DNA of 64,000 nucleotides from Sphingomonadales bacterium 12-68-11 (GCA_002279825.1 NCCV01000007.1:1-64000), one strand, 5' to 3'; shown: positions 18,456-28,216, counted from the stretch's first letter. The notes: generated by a model not told the origin, from the letters alone. Translations and numbers: made by a program.

Positions 18456-19748
18456 ATGTCTTCGCTACTCGTGCGGGGCGGCACGCCCCTGGCCGGCCGG
18501 ATCGAGCCGTCGGCGAACAAGAACGCAGTCCTCCCCGTCCTGTGCGCGACCTTGCTGAGCGATGCGCCGATCGTGCTGCGCAACGTGCCCGAGATCACCG
18601 ACGTCACCCGGATCGTGAAGTTCTTCGGCGAGCTGGGCTCCTCGGTAACCTGGGACAAGGCGGACAAGCGGCTCGAGATCGATCATTCGACGATCTCGCG
18701 GAGCGCCAAGGCCACGCTGCCGCAGGCGATGCGCGCCTCGATCATGATGATCCCGGGCCTGCTGGTGCGGCTCGGCGAGGCCCGGCTCGAGCACGAGGTC
18801 AAAGGCTGCACGCTCGGCGCGCGCGAGATCGATCCGCACGTCGCCGTGTTTCGCGCGTTCGGCGCCGAAGTCGGCGAAGACGGTTCCAACATCGTGTTCC
18901 GTGCCACCGGCAGCGGGGCGGCGACGCGGATGTGGCTCGAATACGCGTCGGTCACCACCACCGAAAACTTCATCCTCAGCGCGCTCACGGTGTCGGGCAC
19001 CTCGCAGATCGTCAACGCCGCCTGCGAACCGCACGTCCAGGAGATGTGCAGCTTCCTCGAGTTGATGGGCGCGAAGATCGTCGGCAAGGGTACCTCGATG
19101 GTCTCGGTCGAAGGCAACGGTGAACTCAGGGGCGCCGACTACACCTTCACCGACGACTTCCACGAGATCGCCACCTTCCTGGCGCTCGGAGCAGTGACCG
19201 GCGGCGACATCGCGGTGCGGAACAGCAATCCCGAAAACTTCGCGCTGATCGACCGCACGTTCGAGAAGTTCGGTGCCGAAGTGCGGCATGCCGACGGTTG
19301 GTCGCGCCTCGACGCGCCGCCGCGCCTCAAGGTGCAGGAGAACTTCACCTCGCACCTCATTACCAAGGTCGAGGCGGCGCCGTGGCCGTACATTCCGGCC
19401 GACCTGCTGCCGATCTTCATCGCGCTCGGCGTCAAGGCCGAGGGCCAGGTGATGTTCTGGAACAAGGTCTACGAGGGCGGACTAACCTGGCACACCGAAC
19501 TGAGCCTGTTCGGTGCGCACACGCTGCTGTGCGATCCGCACCGGCTGATCACGTTCGGCGGCGATCGGCTGGCCCCGGCTACGGTGACCAGCCCCTACAT
19601 CATCCGCGTGGCGATCGCGCTGTTGATGGTCGCCTCTTCGGTCGAGGGTGAATCGACCATTCTCGACGCCGATCCGATCCGCCGCGCGCATCCCGGGTTC
19701 ATCGACAATTTCGTCTCGCTCGGTGCCGACGTGCAGTGGGTGGACTGA
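18456..19748 (+). CDS. divergent UDP-N-acetylglucosamine 1-carboxyvinyltransferase (MurA-like)
   Basis: A 430-residue EPSP-synthase-fold protein. It keeps MurA landmarks: SANKNAVLP (Lys-Asn pair), the MRASIMMIPG segment, and a Cys in KGCTLGAREIDPH at the place of the PEP-reactive Cys. Its second half departs from canonical MurA. In place of FPTDMQAQ it has PWPYIPADLLPIFIALG, in place of an F-E-N-R-F type segment it has NKVYEGGLTWHTEL, and near the end SPYIIRVAIALL replaces TDLRAxxxL. I read it as a paralogue-like MurA subfamily. It may catalyse enolpyruvyl transfer to UDP-GlcNAc or to a related sugar. A canonical murA is not in this window. It lies 6 bp after folE. Confidence 0.8.
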   Translation: MSSLLVRGGTPLAGRIEPSANKNAVLPVLCATLLSDAPIVLRNVPEITDVTRIVKFFGELGSSVTWDKADKRLEIDHSTISRSAKATLPQAMRASIMMIPGLLVRLGEARLEHEVKGCTLGAREIDPHVAVFRAFGAEVGEDGSNIVFRATGSGAATRMWLEYASVTTTENFILSALTVSGTSQIVNAACEPHVQEMCSFLELMGAKIVGKGTSMVSVEGNGELRGADYTFTDDFHEIATFLALGAVTGGDIAVRNSNPENFALIDRTFEKFGAEVRHADGWSRLDAPPRLKVQENFTSHLITKVEAAPWPYIPADLLPIFIALGVKAEGQVMFWNKVYEGGLTWHTELSLFGAHTLLCDPHRLITFGGDRLAPATVTSPYIIRVAIALLMVASSVEGESTILDADPIRRAHPGFIDNFVSLGADVQWVD

Positions 19749-19776
19749 GCTGAGCCGTCCGGCCATCCTCGCGCCG

Positions 19777-20193
19777 ATGGCGAGGATCGTGGCTCTTTAC
19801 GCGCTCGCGCTCGGGGCGGCAGCGACGCTGCTCGCCTGGCTCGAGTACCACTACCTGGTTCGCACGCTGTCGTTCGAACTCTACCTCGTGCTGATCGCCG
19901 TCGCGGCGATTGCCATGGGCGCGTGGCTCGGCAACCGACTGACCTCGGCGCGGCCCACCGCCGCACCGTTCGTGCGCAACGCGGCGGCGATCCGGTCGCT
20001 CGGGCTCAGCCCGCGCGAGATCGAGGTGATCGAGCGCCTGGCAGCAGGCGAATCGAACAAAGAGATCGCCCGCCGGCTGGGGATTTCGCCCAACACCGTC
20101 AAAACTCACGTGACCCGCGTTTACGAGAAGCTGGGGGTCCAGCGGCGTGTTCAAGCGATCGAGAAGGCGCGCTTCCTCAACCTGATTCCCTGA
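19777..20193 (+). CDS. membrane-anchored LuxR-type transcriptional regulator
   Basis: A 138-residue protein with two N-terminal hydrophobic helices (about residues 3-20 and 33-50). A short linker leads to a LuxR-type helix-turn-helix at about 72-132: LSPREIEVIERLAAGESNKEIARRLGIS with NTVKTHVTRVYEKLGV. There is no receiver domain, so it is not a classic response regulator. It would bind DNA from the membrane. The start ATG 19777 sits 28 bp after the murA-like stop. The VOC and DUF4199 genes follow in the same direction and may be its targets or partners. Confidence 0.83.
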   Translation: MARIVALYALALGAAATLLAWLEYHYLVRTLSFELYLVLIAVAAIAMGAWLGNRLTSARPTAAPFVRNAAAIRSLGLSPREIEVIERLAAGESNKEIARRLGISPNTVKTHVTRVYEKLGVQRRVQAIEKARFLNLIP

Positions 20194-20288
20194 TCCATTT
20201 GGACGACAAGGCCCCGATCACCCATTCGGGTGATGGATCGGCGCGCCGGATCGGCGCAAGCTGTGGGCTCAACTCGCGGGAGCAAGTG

Positions 20289-20672
20289 ATGCCGGTACTG
20301 GGAATGGGGGGATACTTCTTTCGGGCGCAAGACCCGGCCGCGATCAAGGCCTGGTACGCAGAGTTCCTCGGAGTCGGCGGCGGACAGGGCATCGATCCCG
20401 CGACCGGCGAAGCGAACGAATGGCTGTGGTTCCAGCAAGCCGGTCCGACCGTGTTCGAGCCGTTCAAGGCCGACAGCGACTATTTCGCCGCCGACAAGCA
20501 GGCGATGATCAATCTGCGAGTGAGCGATCTCGACGGCCTCGTCTCCAGCCTTCGCGCCGCGGGGATCGAAATCACGCGCGAGCAGGAGATGGCTGGAGTG
20601 GGTCGGTTCGCGCGAATTCACGATCCGGAAGGCAACGCGATTGAGCTGTGGGAGCCGCCCGTCCGCCAGTAA
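20289..20672 (+). CDS. VOC family protein (glyoxalase/bleomycin-resistance fold)
   Basis: A 127-residue protein of the vicinal oxygen chelate fold. The N-terminal GGYFFRAQDPAAIKAWYAEFLG and C-terminal RFARIHDPEGNAIELWEPP are characteristic: the second half carries the usual DPxGNxxEL motif with its metal-ligand Glu. Substrate unknown; members range from glyoxalases to dioxygenases and antibiotic-binding proteins. The start ATG 20289 has a GGGAG stretch upstream. It lies between the membrane LuxR gene and a DUF4199 gene, both read in the same direction with short spacers. Confidence 0.85.
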   Translation: MPVLGMGGYFFRAQDPAAIKAWYAEFLGVGGGQGIDPATGEANEWLWFQQAGPTVFEPFKADSDYFAADKQAMINLRVSDLDGLVSSLRAAGIEITREQEMAGVGRFARIHDPEGNAIELWEPPVRQ

Positions 20673-20695
20673 CGCAACACGCGAGGAGGGAACGA

Positions 20696-21223
20696 ATGCG
20701 CTACGTAATGATCTATGGCGTCCTATCGGGTGCCATCGTGGTCGCGGTGATCGTGGCGGGCCTGGCCTTTGACTTGCCGAGCCATCTTCAGTCGATGTGG
20801 TTCGGCTATCTGATAATGGTGACCGCGCTGTCGCTCATTTTCGTGGGGATTAAGCGCTACCGCGATCTCGAGTGCGGCGGCGTGGTGCGATTTGGACGGG
20901 CGTTCGCGGTCGGGCTGGGCATCGCGGCCGTGGCGGGCGCGGTCTATGTGGCGGGTTGGGAGGCCTATCTCGCCACCGCCGGTCAGGACTTCATGGCTGA
21001 ATACACCGCCGGCGTGCTGGCCGAGATGCGGGCTTCGGGGGCCAGTGCCGCGGAACTGGCCAAGGCGCAGGCGGACATGGCCTGGGCAGTCGAGCTCTAT
21101 CGCCACCCGTTGCAACGGATGGTCATCACCTTCACCGAGATTTTCCCGGTCGGGCTGGTGGTGGCATTGGTTTCGGCGGCAGCGCTGCGAAACCCGCGCG
21201 TCTTCCCCGTGCGGGCGAGCTAG
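20696..21223 (+). CDS. DUF4199 domain-containing membrane protein
   Basis: A 175-residue protein with four predicted membrane segments (about residues 3-24, 35-52, 68-92 and 143-164). The middle hydrophilic stretch is Ala/Glu-rich. The pattern MIYGVLSG ... IFVGIKRYRD ... FGRAFAVGLGIAAVAGAVYV is typical of DUF4199, whose function is unknown. GAGGAGGG lies just before the ATG, one of the strongest ribosome-binding sites here. It follows the VOC gene by 23 bp. Confidence 0.83.
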   Translation: MRYVMIYGVLSGAIVVAVIVAGLAFDLPSHLQSMWFGYLIMVTALSLIFVGIKRYRDLECGGVVRFGRAFAVGLGIAAVAGAVYVAGWEAYLATAGQDFMAEYTAGVLAEMRASGASAAELAKAQADMAWAVELYRHPLQRMVITFTEIFPVGLVVALVSAAALRNPRVFPVRAS

Positions 21224-21265
21224 CCGAGGGTGGGGAAGGGCGCGACGCGCGCGCCCTTCGTCCGG

Positions 21266-21745
21266 TCAGAGCTGATCGAGCAGGTAGTCGGCGCTCGATA
21301 CGTTGAACTCGCCGGGCTGCTCGACGTTGACTTCGGTCACCACCCCGTCGTCCACGATCATCGAGTAGCGCTGCGCGCGCTTGCCCATGCCGAAGCCGGT
21401 GAAGTCTGCCGCCAGCCCGAGCGCTTCGGCGAACTCGCCGTTGCCGTCGGCGAGCATGGTGATGTCCGACGAGCCGGAGGCCTTGTTCCAGGCGCCCATC
21501 ACGAAAGCGTCGTTGACCGCGGTGCCGACGATCTCATCGACGCCCTTGGCCTTGAGCTCGCTCGCCTTGTCGACATAGCCCGGCAGGTGCCGCGCCGAGC
21601 AAGTCGGGGTGAACGCTCCAGGAACCGAGAACAGCGCCACTTTCTTGCCGGCGAAGTAGTCGCCCGACTGGACCTTCTCCGGCCCGGCCTCGGTCACTTT
21701 CACCAGCGTCACGTCCGGCAGTCGATCGCCCTTGGAAATGGTCAT
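21266..21745 (-). CDS. peroxiredoxin (Prx5/AhpE-like thiol peroxidase)
   Basis: A 159-residue thiol peroxidase of the Prx5 type. Peroxidatic C49 lies in PGAFTPTCSARHLPGY. The sequence from SVPGAFTP through GFGMGKRAQRYSMIVDDG matches glutaredoxin-dependent Prx5 proteins. No resolving Cys is visible, so reduction by glutathione/glutaredoxin is likely; glutathione reductase is encoded at 1977-3320. The start ATG 21745 has AGGAGGA six bases upstream; the frame stays open beyond it without a site. Read leftward, it is divergent from the secreted gene at 21929 across about 180 bp. Confidence 0.92.
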   Translation of the reverse strand: MTISKGDRLPDVTLVKVTEAGPEKVQSGDYFAGKKVALFSVPGAFTPTCSARHLPGYVDKASELKAKGVDEIVGTAVNDAFVMGAWNKASGSSDITMLADGNGEFAEALGLAADFTGFGMGKRAQRYSMIVDDGVVTEVNVEQPGEFNVSSADYLLDQL

Positions 21746-21928
21746 GCAGTCCTCCTGTCCCCGTCCGCCGGGACAGATAGACCGCGCGCCGGGCCTTGCA
21801 ACCGGAAAGGGCGCCCGAGGGTCTCTCCGCGATGGTGAATTTCGCTTTACCGGCCTTCTTGAAGCTCGGGTAAACGCGTTCACGGCACTGTGCACTTCGC
21901 GGAAACGGGATCCGCGGGGGACTTGGAC

Positions 21929-22390
21929 ATGGGGTACGCAAAATGGTGCGCGGCTGCTCTTGCCGCGGGTGCGATGCTGTCGGCCACACCGGCCGCCGCG
22001 CAGACGGAAGTGGAGTCGGCGACTCAGCTGCGCCGCCTCGACATGATGCTAATGGTGACGTCGCTGCGGTGCCGCTTCGGATCGGACAATTTCCAGGCCG
22101 GTTACGAAGCGTTCAAGCGGCGGCACGCGGCGACGCTGCGGACCGCCGCCGAGCAGGCGCTCGCCGACATGACGCGGCGGATGGGCCGCAAGAGCGCGAT
22201 CCATGCGTTCGATCGGTTGAGCACGGGGATGGCCAACTCCTATGGGCTCGGCCACCCGCAGCTCGGTTGCGCGGAGCTGAAACAGGCGGCCGAACATCTG
22301 CTTACGATCGACGGACGTCCGGCTCTGGTCGCGGCGGCCAATAGTCTGCTCGACGGGGGCGACGGGGCAACGCTCCTGGCGCAGCGCTGA
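21929..22390 (+). CDS. secreted hypothetical protein
   Basis: A 153-residue protein with a signal peptide ([25 protein letters not shown], cleavage near residue 24). The mature part is helical and charged. It has two Cys (in LRCRFG and LGCAEL) that could pair in the periplasm, and a region starting [19 protein letters not shown] do not recognise a named family. It lies 127 bp upstream of ahcY in the same direction. The short spacer to ahcY carries a structured element, so ahcY likely has its own leader. Confidence 0.68.
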   Translation: MGYAKWCAAALAAGAMLSATPAAAQTEVESATQLRRLDMMLMVTSLRCRFGSDNFQAGYEAFKRRHAATLRTAAEQALADMTRRMGRKSAIHAFDRLSTGMANSYGLGHPQLGCAELKQAAEHLLTIDGRPALVAAANSLLDGGDGATLLAQR

Positions 22391-22451
22391 CGGGGGGCGA
22401 CGGCGGCAGCGGGGCCGAGAGGCCGGCCGGGGTTTACGGATACGGGATCGA

Positions 22452-22494
22452 GCGTCTATGGGGCTCGCGGCGAAGCGTGGAGCCCCGGCGACGC
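22452..22494 (+). promoter_or_regulatory. structured leader hairpin upstream of ahcY
   Basis: Two nested stems are readable: GCGTC (22452-22456) with GACGC (22490-22494), a 3x3 internal loop, then GGGGCTC (22460-22466) with GAGCCCC (22480-22486) closing a 13-nt loop. It ends about 24 nt before the ahcY start. It does not match what I remember of the SAH or SAM riboswitch consensus, so no class is assigned. It could be a 5' UTR regulatory hairpin or simply a GC-rich fold. Confidence 0.42.
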
Positions 22495-22517
22495 CCCATC
22501 CGAAAACCACCAGGAGA

Positions 22518-23936
<1,419 letters not shown>

Positions 23937-23942
23937 GCAAAC

Positions 23943-23982
23943 GCGGCCTGCCTTCTTCCCGTGCGGAAGAGGGCAGGTCCGC
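23943..23982. terminator. long hairpin between convergent ahcY and HD-GYP genes
   Basis: Arms CCTGCCTTCTTCC (23947-23959) and GGAAGAGGGCAGG (23965-23977) form 13 pairs with one T-G pair and a 5-nt loop. GCGG/CCGC extends the stem past a one-base bulge. It lies just beyond the ahcY stop and about 20 bp beyond the HD-GYP stop. There is no strong T-tract on either side, so it may be a weak or factor-assisted bidirectional terminator. Confidence 0.5.
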
Positions 23983-24002
23983 GGCCTCGATCGGACGCCC
24001 GC

Positions 24003-25259
24003 CTAGGCCGCCAGAGCCCCCGATTCGCCGCGCGCGAGCCGCTCGGCGAGATCCTCCCAGTCCGCGAATCCCCATTCTTCGGGACTGGCTATCCCGACGA
24101 CGCTGTCGCTGGCGAAGCTGTCGCGGACGATGAATTCTTCGGGCTCGATCAAGGCCCGTTCGCGCGTCGCGAAGAATGCCAGCACCCGGGCCCCAGTCTC
24201 GGAGGGCTTGCTCTCGAGCACGAGCGCGAGCCGGTTGCTGCGCAGCAGGACCAGCAGGCCGGGTGGAAACACGCCGATGCTTTGCATGAACGTAAACAGC
24301 AGCGAGCGATCGAAGTGCCCTTCCCAACTCCACATGGCAGCGAGGGCCTCCGCGGGCGACCAGGCACCTTTGTAAGCCCGGTCTGACGTCAGCGCGTCGT
24401 AGACGTCGCAGATAGCGCCGAGCCGGGTGACCATCGAGATGGCGTCGGCCGGCAGGCCGTGCGGATATCCGGTGCCGTCCAGCTTTTCGTGATGATGGCG
24501 GCAGACATCGAGCGCCATGGCCGGAATATTGGGCGACCGCGCCAGGACCTGGTAGCCGAATTCGGGGTGGTTGCGGATTTCGAGGTATTCTTCGTCTGTC
24601 AGACTGCCTTCCTTTTCCAGGATGCTGTCCGGAATGCCCATCTTGCCGAGGTCGTGCAGCAACCCGGCCAGCCCGTAGTCGCGCGTCTCGGCGAGCCCCT
24701 TGCCCAAGTGGCGCGCCGCGTTGACCATCAGCGTGCAGACCGCGACCGAGTGAAGATAGGTGTACTCGGTCTTTTTCTTGAGCCTCAGCACTTCGAGCAG
24801 CGCGTGCGGGTTGCGCTCGACCGTGCCCACGACATCGTCGACGATCGAGGTGACTTCCTCCAACTCTACCGCGCGCCCGAGCCGCACGTCGGCGAACGCC
24901 TTGCTCAGCACGCGTTTGGATCGCCCGATAAGAGCTTTTGCGCGCTGCCGGTCCGAGGGTGGCGGGGTCCGCTCGGATCTGGTGCGGCGAGGGCGGGGCA
25001 GCGCCGAAGCGCTCGATCGAACCGAGCCGCGGGAGTCGTCGGCGGCCGACCCTGCGGCCGCTCTGCCCGGGACGAGGCCGGCGCCCAGTTCGTCGTCGAT
25101 AAGTACGTAAGGGACGCCCGATTCGCGGACCCGCTCCAAATCGCGTGCCGTCTTGAGCAGAAATTGCGAGCGCCAGAACGGGTGATCCAGCCAGGGACCG
25201 CCAAAGCGGCAGATATACATCCCGATGCGGACATCCTCAGGCGGTATCTGGTGCTCCAT
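24003..25259 (-). CDS. HD-GYP domain cyclic-di-GMP phosphodiesterase
   Basis: A 418-residue protein. The N-terminus (about residues 5-65, PPEDVRIGMYICRFGGPWLDHPFW) is the DUF3391 domain commonly attached to HD-GYP proteins. A low-complexity Ala/Arg/Ser/Pro linker follows at about 66-105. The catalytic domain shows the metal-binding HDLGKMGIPD and the signature HHEKLDGTGYPHGL, so c-di-GMP hydrolysis to GMP is expected. The last 90 residues are a further helical region. The start ATG 25259 has only a weak purine stretch upstream. It is divergent from divL across 168 bp, which is suggestive because DivL also feeds cell-cycle and motility control. Confidence 0.92.
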   Translation of the reverse strand: MEHQIPPEDVRIGMYICRFGGPWLDHPFWRSQFLLKTARDLERVRESGVPYVLIDDELGAGLVPGRAAAGSAADDSRGSVRSSASALPRPRRTRSERTPPPSDRQRAKALIGRSKRVLSKAFADVRLGRAVELEEVTSIVDDVVGTVERNPHALLEVLRLKKKTEYTYLHSVAVCTLMVNAARHLGKGLAETRDYGLAGLLHDLGKMGIPDSILEKEGSLTDEEYLEIRNHPEFGYQVLARSPNIPAMALDVCRHHHEKLDGTGYPHGLPADAISMVTRLGAICDVYDALTSDRAYKGAWSPAEALAAMWSWEGHFDRSLLFTFMQSIGVFPPGLLVLLRSNRLALVLESKPSETGARVLAFFATRERALIEPEEFIVRDSFASDSVVGIASPEEWGFADWEDLAERLARGESGALAA

Positions 25260-25317
25260 CTATTCGTCTCGCGGCTCAGTCCCGATTGGCTTGGTGCGGG
25301 GCTGTACAGGGGAGGGC

Positions 25318-25332
25318 TTAATCTCGTCTAAA
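25318..25332. promoter_or_regulatory. CtrA-like box in the divL/HD-GYP divergent spacer
   Basis: TTAA-N7-TAAA, one mismatch from the alphaproteobacterial CtrA consensus TTAA-N7-TTAA, lies about 60 bp upstream of the HD-GYP start and about 96 bp upstream of divL. DivL acts on CtrA activity through CckA in Caulobacter, so a CtrA site here would be a feedback loop. One degenerate hit in 168 bp is weak evidence. Confidence 0.25.
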
Positions 25333-25427
25333 AGCGGTAGGGGCTCCGATCTGGAGCCTGCAGCGGCACCTGTCGCTCGACTCACACCCCATTGCATCCC
25401 CCCGCTGCGCCGCATAGCTGACGGCGG

Positions 25428-27770
25428 ATGGACTTGACCCCCCTGGCGCTCGTCGTGCTCGGCCTGCTGCTGGCCGGCTGGACGTTCGGCGCGGCGTGGC
25501 TGGCGATCGCCGCGCAGCGGCGGGCCCGGCAGGCGACGGCGGCGCGCAGTGCGGCGCGGCGGCTGGCGCGGATGATCGACGATTCGCCGGCGGTGCCGCT
25601 GCTGGTCCGCCCCGACGGCAGGATCGAGGGGCCCGAACGGCTGGCGGCGTGGCTCGGCCTGGGCAAGCTGCCCGGATATCTCAGCGAACTCGACGCCGGC
25701 GACGCCGGGCTGCCGGAGGGCGAGCTCGAAGCGCTGCATGCCGCGGTCCGCCGCACGCAGAAGACGGCGGCGCCGTTCCGCCTGGCGGTCAACCCGCGCG
25801 GCTCGGGAAAGAGCCTGGCGGTGCGCGGCCAACTCGCCGATCCCGCCGTGGCCCCGGGCGGCGCGGCGCTGGTGTGGTGGTTCGACTTCTCCGAGAGCCA
25901 GGGCGAGCTATCGCGGCTGCGCGCCGAGACGCTGCGCGCGCGGACCGATTTCGCCGCGCTGGTCGGGCTGATCGAGGCTGCACCGACACCGATGTGGTTC
26001 CGCGGACCCGACATGCACTTGCGGCTGGTCAACAGCGCCTATGTCAAAGCCGTCGGCGCCGAGAGCGCCGATGCCGCGGTGCGCGACCAGACCGAGCTGA
26101 TCGAGACCGTCGACGGCCTGACCGCCGCGCAAGTTGCCAGCCAGGCGCGCGACAAGGACCTGCCGGTCGAGCGGATCGTCCAGGCCACCGTCGGCAGCCA
26201 GCGCCGTACGCTCAAGGTCAGCGACCTGCCGCTCGGCAAGGAAGGCGTCGCCGGCTACGCGATCGACATCGAGGAGCAGGAGGAGCAGGCGCGCGCTTTC
26301 CGCGCCTTCCGCAAGGCGCAGCGTTCGATGCTCGACCAGCTTTCGATCGGCGTCGCACAGTTCGACGGCGACCGGCGGCTCGCCTTCGCCAACCAGCCGT
26401 TCCAGCGCCTGTTCGCGCTGCCCGGGACGACGCAGCTCGATCCGCCCACCTTCGACCGGTTCCTCGACCTCGCGCGCGAGGCCGGGCGGCTTCCCGAAGT
26501 GCGCGACTTCCCCGCCTGGCGCCGCGAGCTGGCGGCTTGGTTTACCGCCGGGGGGACTTCGCACGACGATTGGTCGTTGTCCGACGGCACGCATCTCAGG
26601 ATCGTCGCGCAGCCCATGCCTGACGGCGGGGTGGTGCTGGTGTCGGAGGATCGCTCCGAGCAGCTCGCGCTATCGGCGACGCGCGACACCCTGCTGCGCA
26701 CCCGCACCGCGACGTTCGACAGCCTGTTCGAATCGCTCGCGGTGTTCACGCCAGACGGGCGGATGCAGCTGTGGAACCGGCGCTTCCCCGAGATCTGGGG
26801 GCTGCCCGAGGACTTGCTCGACGAGCATCCCCGGATCGAGGCACTGCTCGAGCAGATCGGCACCCAGCTCGCGCGCCCGGCGCAGCGCCAGGCAATCGGC
26901 GAAGTGGTCCGCTCGGCCACGCTCGACCGCAAGCAGCGCGGCGGCCGCGCGCAGATGGCCGACGGCCGCACGCTCGAATTTGCCGGCGTGCCGCTGCCCG
27001 ACGGCAACGGGCTGCTGACCGTGCTCGACGTGACCGACAGCAAGAAGGCCGAAGACGCGCTGCGCGAACGCAATGCCGCTCTGGAGGAGGCCGATGCGGT
27101 CAAGACCCGGTTCCTCGCCAACATGTCCTACGAATTCCGCACCCCGCTGACCTCGATCGGCGGCTTCGCCGAACTGCTCCACAACGGAGTCGCCGGCGAG
27201 CTTACCGACCAGGGCAAAGAGTACGTCGCGGCGATCATCGCTTCGGTCGAGCGGTTGTCGTCGCAGATCGAGACCGTGCTCGACCTGACGCAGAGCGAGG
27301 CCGGCCTGCTGCCGATCGCCACCGAAGAGATCGAGCTGCTGCCGTTCGTCACCCAGGTGGTGCGCGAGCGCGAGGAAACCATCGAGAGCAAGGGGCTCGC
27401 GCTCGACCTGCGGGGCGACCGCACCGCGGGCAAAGTCATGGCCGATGCGCGCCAGCTCGGCCGCGCGGTCGGCAACCTGCTCGACAACGCGATCGCCGCA
27501 ACGCCCAAGGGCGGGCGTATCCTGGTGCAGCTGGTGCGGCGCAAGCAGGGCGTGCGGATCGTCATTTCCGACAACGGCGAGGGCATGCGGCCGAGCGAGC
27601 TGGCGCGCGCGCTCGACGGTTACCGGATCGGCCCGGACGGCCGGCCCGAGCCGCGCCGCGGCGGGCTCGGGTTGCCGCTTGCGCGCCAGTTGATCGAGGC
27701 GCACGGCGGGCGGCTCGACATGCAGTCCGAACGCGGCTCGGGTACGACCGCAACCGTGACGCTGCCGTGA
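25428..27770 (+). CDS. divL: DivL-type tyrosine pseudo-kinase with PAS domains
   Basis: A 780-residue membrane-linked sensor-kinase homologue. One N-terminal membrane helix (residues about 5-25) is followed by a long sensory region with PAS-like segments (for example MLDQLSIGVAQFDGDRRLAFANQPF and FDSLFESLAVFTPDGRMQLWN). A dimerisation helix and an HATPase domain (GNLLDNAIAATPKGG, ISDNGEGM, GGLGLPLARQLIEAHGG) complete it. In the H-box the usual His is Tyr: residue 568 in NMSYEFRTPL. Caulobacter DivL has the same substitution (Tyr550) and regulates CckA rather than acting as an ordinary kinase. The tsaE neighbour fits my recollection of the alphaproteobacterial arrangement. The stop overlaps tsaE as GTGA. 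Confidence 0.9.
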   Translation: MDLTPLALVVLGLLLAGWTFGAAWLAIAAQRRARQATAARSAARRLARMIDDSPAVPLLVRPDGRIEGPERLAAWLGLGKLPGYLSELDAGDAGLPEGELEALHAAVRRTQKTAAPFRLAVNPRGSGKSLAVRGQLADPAVAPGGAALVWWFDFSESQGELSRLRAETLRARTDFAALVGLIEAAPTPMWFRGPDMHLRLVNSAYVKAVGAESADAAVRDQTELIETVDGLTAAQVASQARDKDLPVERIVQATVGSQRRTLKVSDLPLGKEGVAGYAIDIEEQEEQARAFRAFRKAQRSMLDQLSIGVAQFDGDRRLAFANQPFQRLFALPGTTQLDPPTFDRFLDLAREAGRLPEVRDFPAWRRELAAWFTAGGTSHDDWSLSDGTHLRIVAQPMPDGGVVLVSEDRSEQLALSATRDTLLRTRTATFDSLFESLAVFTPDGRMQLWNRRFPEIWGLPEDLLDEHPRIEALLEQIGTQLARPAQRQAIGEVVRSATLDRKQRGGRAQMADGRTLEFAGVPLPDGNGLLTVLDVTDSKKAEDALRERNAALEEADAVKTRFLANMSYEFRTPLTSIGGFAELLHNGVAGELTDQGKEYVAAIIASVERLSSQIETVLDLTQSEAGLLPIATEEIELLPFVTQVVREREETIESKGLALDLRGDRTAGKVMADARQLGRAVGNLLDNAIAATPKGGRILVQLVRRKQGVRIVISDNGEGMRPSELARALDGYRIGPDGRPEPRRGGLGLPLARQLIEAHGGRLDMQSERGSGTTATVTLP

Positions 27771-28216
27771 GCGGCACTCACGAGCTGGCCGATCTCGGGG
27801 CCATGGCGGAATTCGGCGCGCGCATCGCCGAGGCGCTGCAACCCGGCGATGTGGTCGCGCTGTCGGGCGGGCTTGGTGCGGGCAAGACCACGCTGGCGCG
27901 CGCGATCATCGCCGCGCTCGGCTATCCGGGCGAAGTGCCGTCGCCGACTTTCACGATTGTCGAGACTTACGATCCCCCGGCGGTGCGCCTGCCGGTGGTG
28001 CATGCGGACTTCTACCGCCTCGCAAGCCCGCGCGAGGCCGATGAGCTGGGGCTCGACGACTATCGCGTCGGCGCCGCGCTGATCGCCGAGTGGCCCGAAC
28101 AGGCCGGCGGGTTCTTCGCCGAGCCGGCTTGCCTGGGGATTACGCTCGAAATTGCGGGTGACGGGCGCAGAGCGATTGTCGAGCCGGGGGCCGATTGGCT
28201 AAGCCGCGCGCCATGA
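27767..28216 (+). CDS. tsaE: tRNA threonylcarbamoyladenosine biosynthesis ATPase
   Basis: A 149-residue P-loop protein that supports t6A37 formation on ANN-decoding tRNAs with TsaB, TsaC and TsaD. Seen: Walker A GGLGAGKTTLAR, SPTFTIVETY, and VHADFYRL, as in the YjeE/TsaE family. It starts at a GTG that overlaps the divL stop as GTGA. Its own stop overlaps the amgK ATG as ATGA, so translation is coupled both ways. The other Tsa subunits are not in the window. Confidence 0.95.
   Translation: MSGTHELADLGAMAEFGARIAEALQPGDVVALSGGLGAGKTTLARAIIAALGYPGEVPSPTFTIVETYDPPAVRLPVVHADFYRLASPREADELGLDDYRVGAALIAEWPEQAGGFFAEPACLGITLEIAGDGRRAIVEPGADWLSRAP

Noticed and set aside
20194..20288. ATCACCC/GGGTGAT hairpin after the LuxR gene as a terminator
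   Set aside because: The stem is short and has no T-tract, and the VOC gene follows closely in the same direction.
22391..22517. SAH riboswitch upstream of ahcY
   Set aside because: Position fits but the remembered consensus core is not visible; only a plain two-stem hairpin is supported, so no class is claimed.
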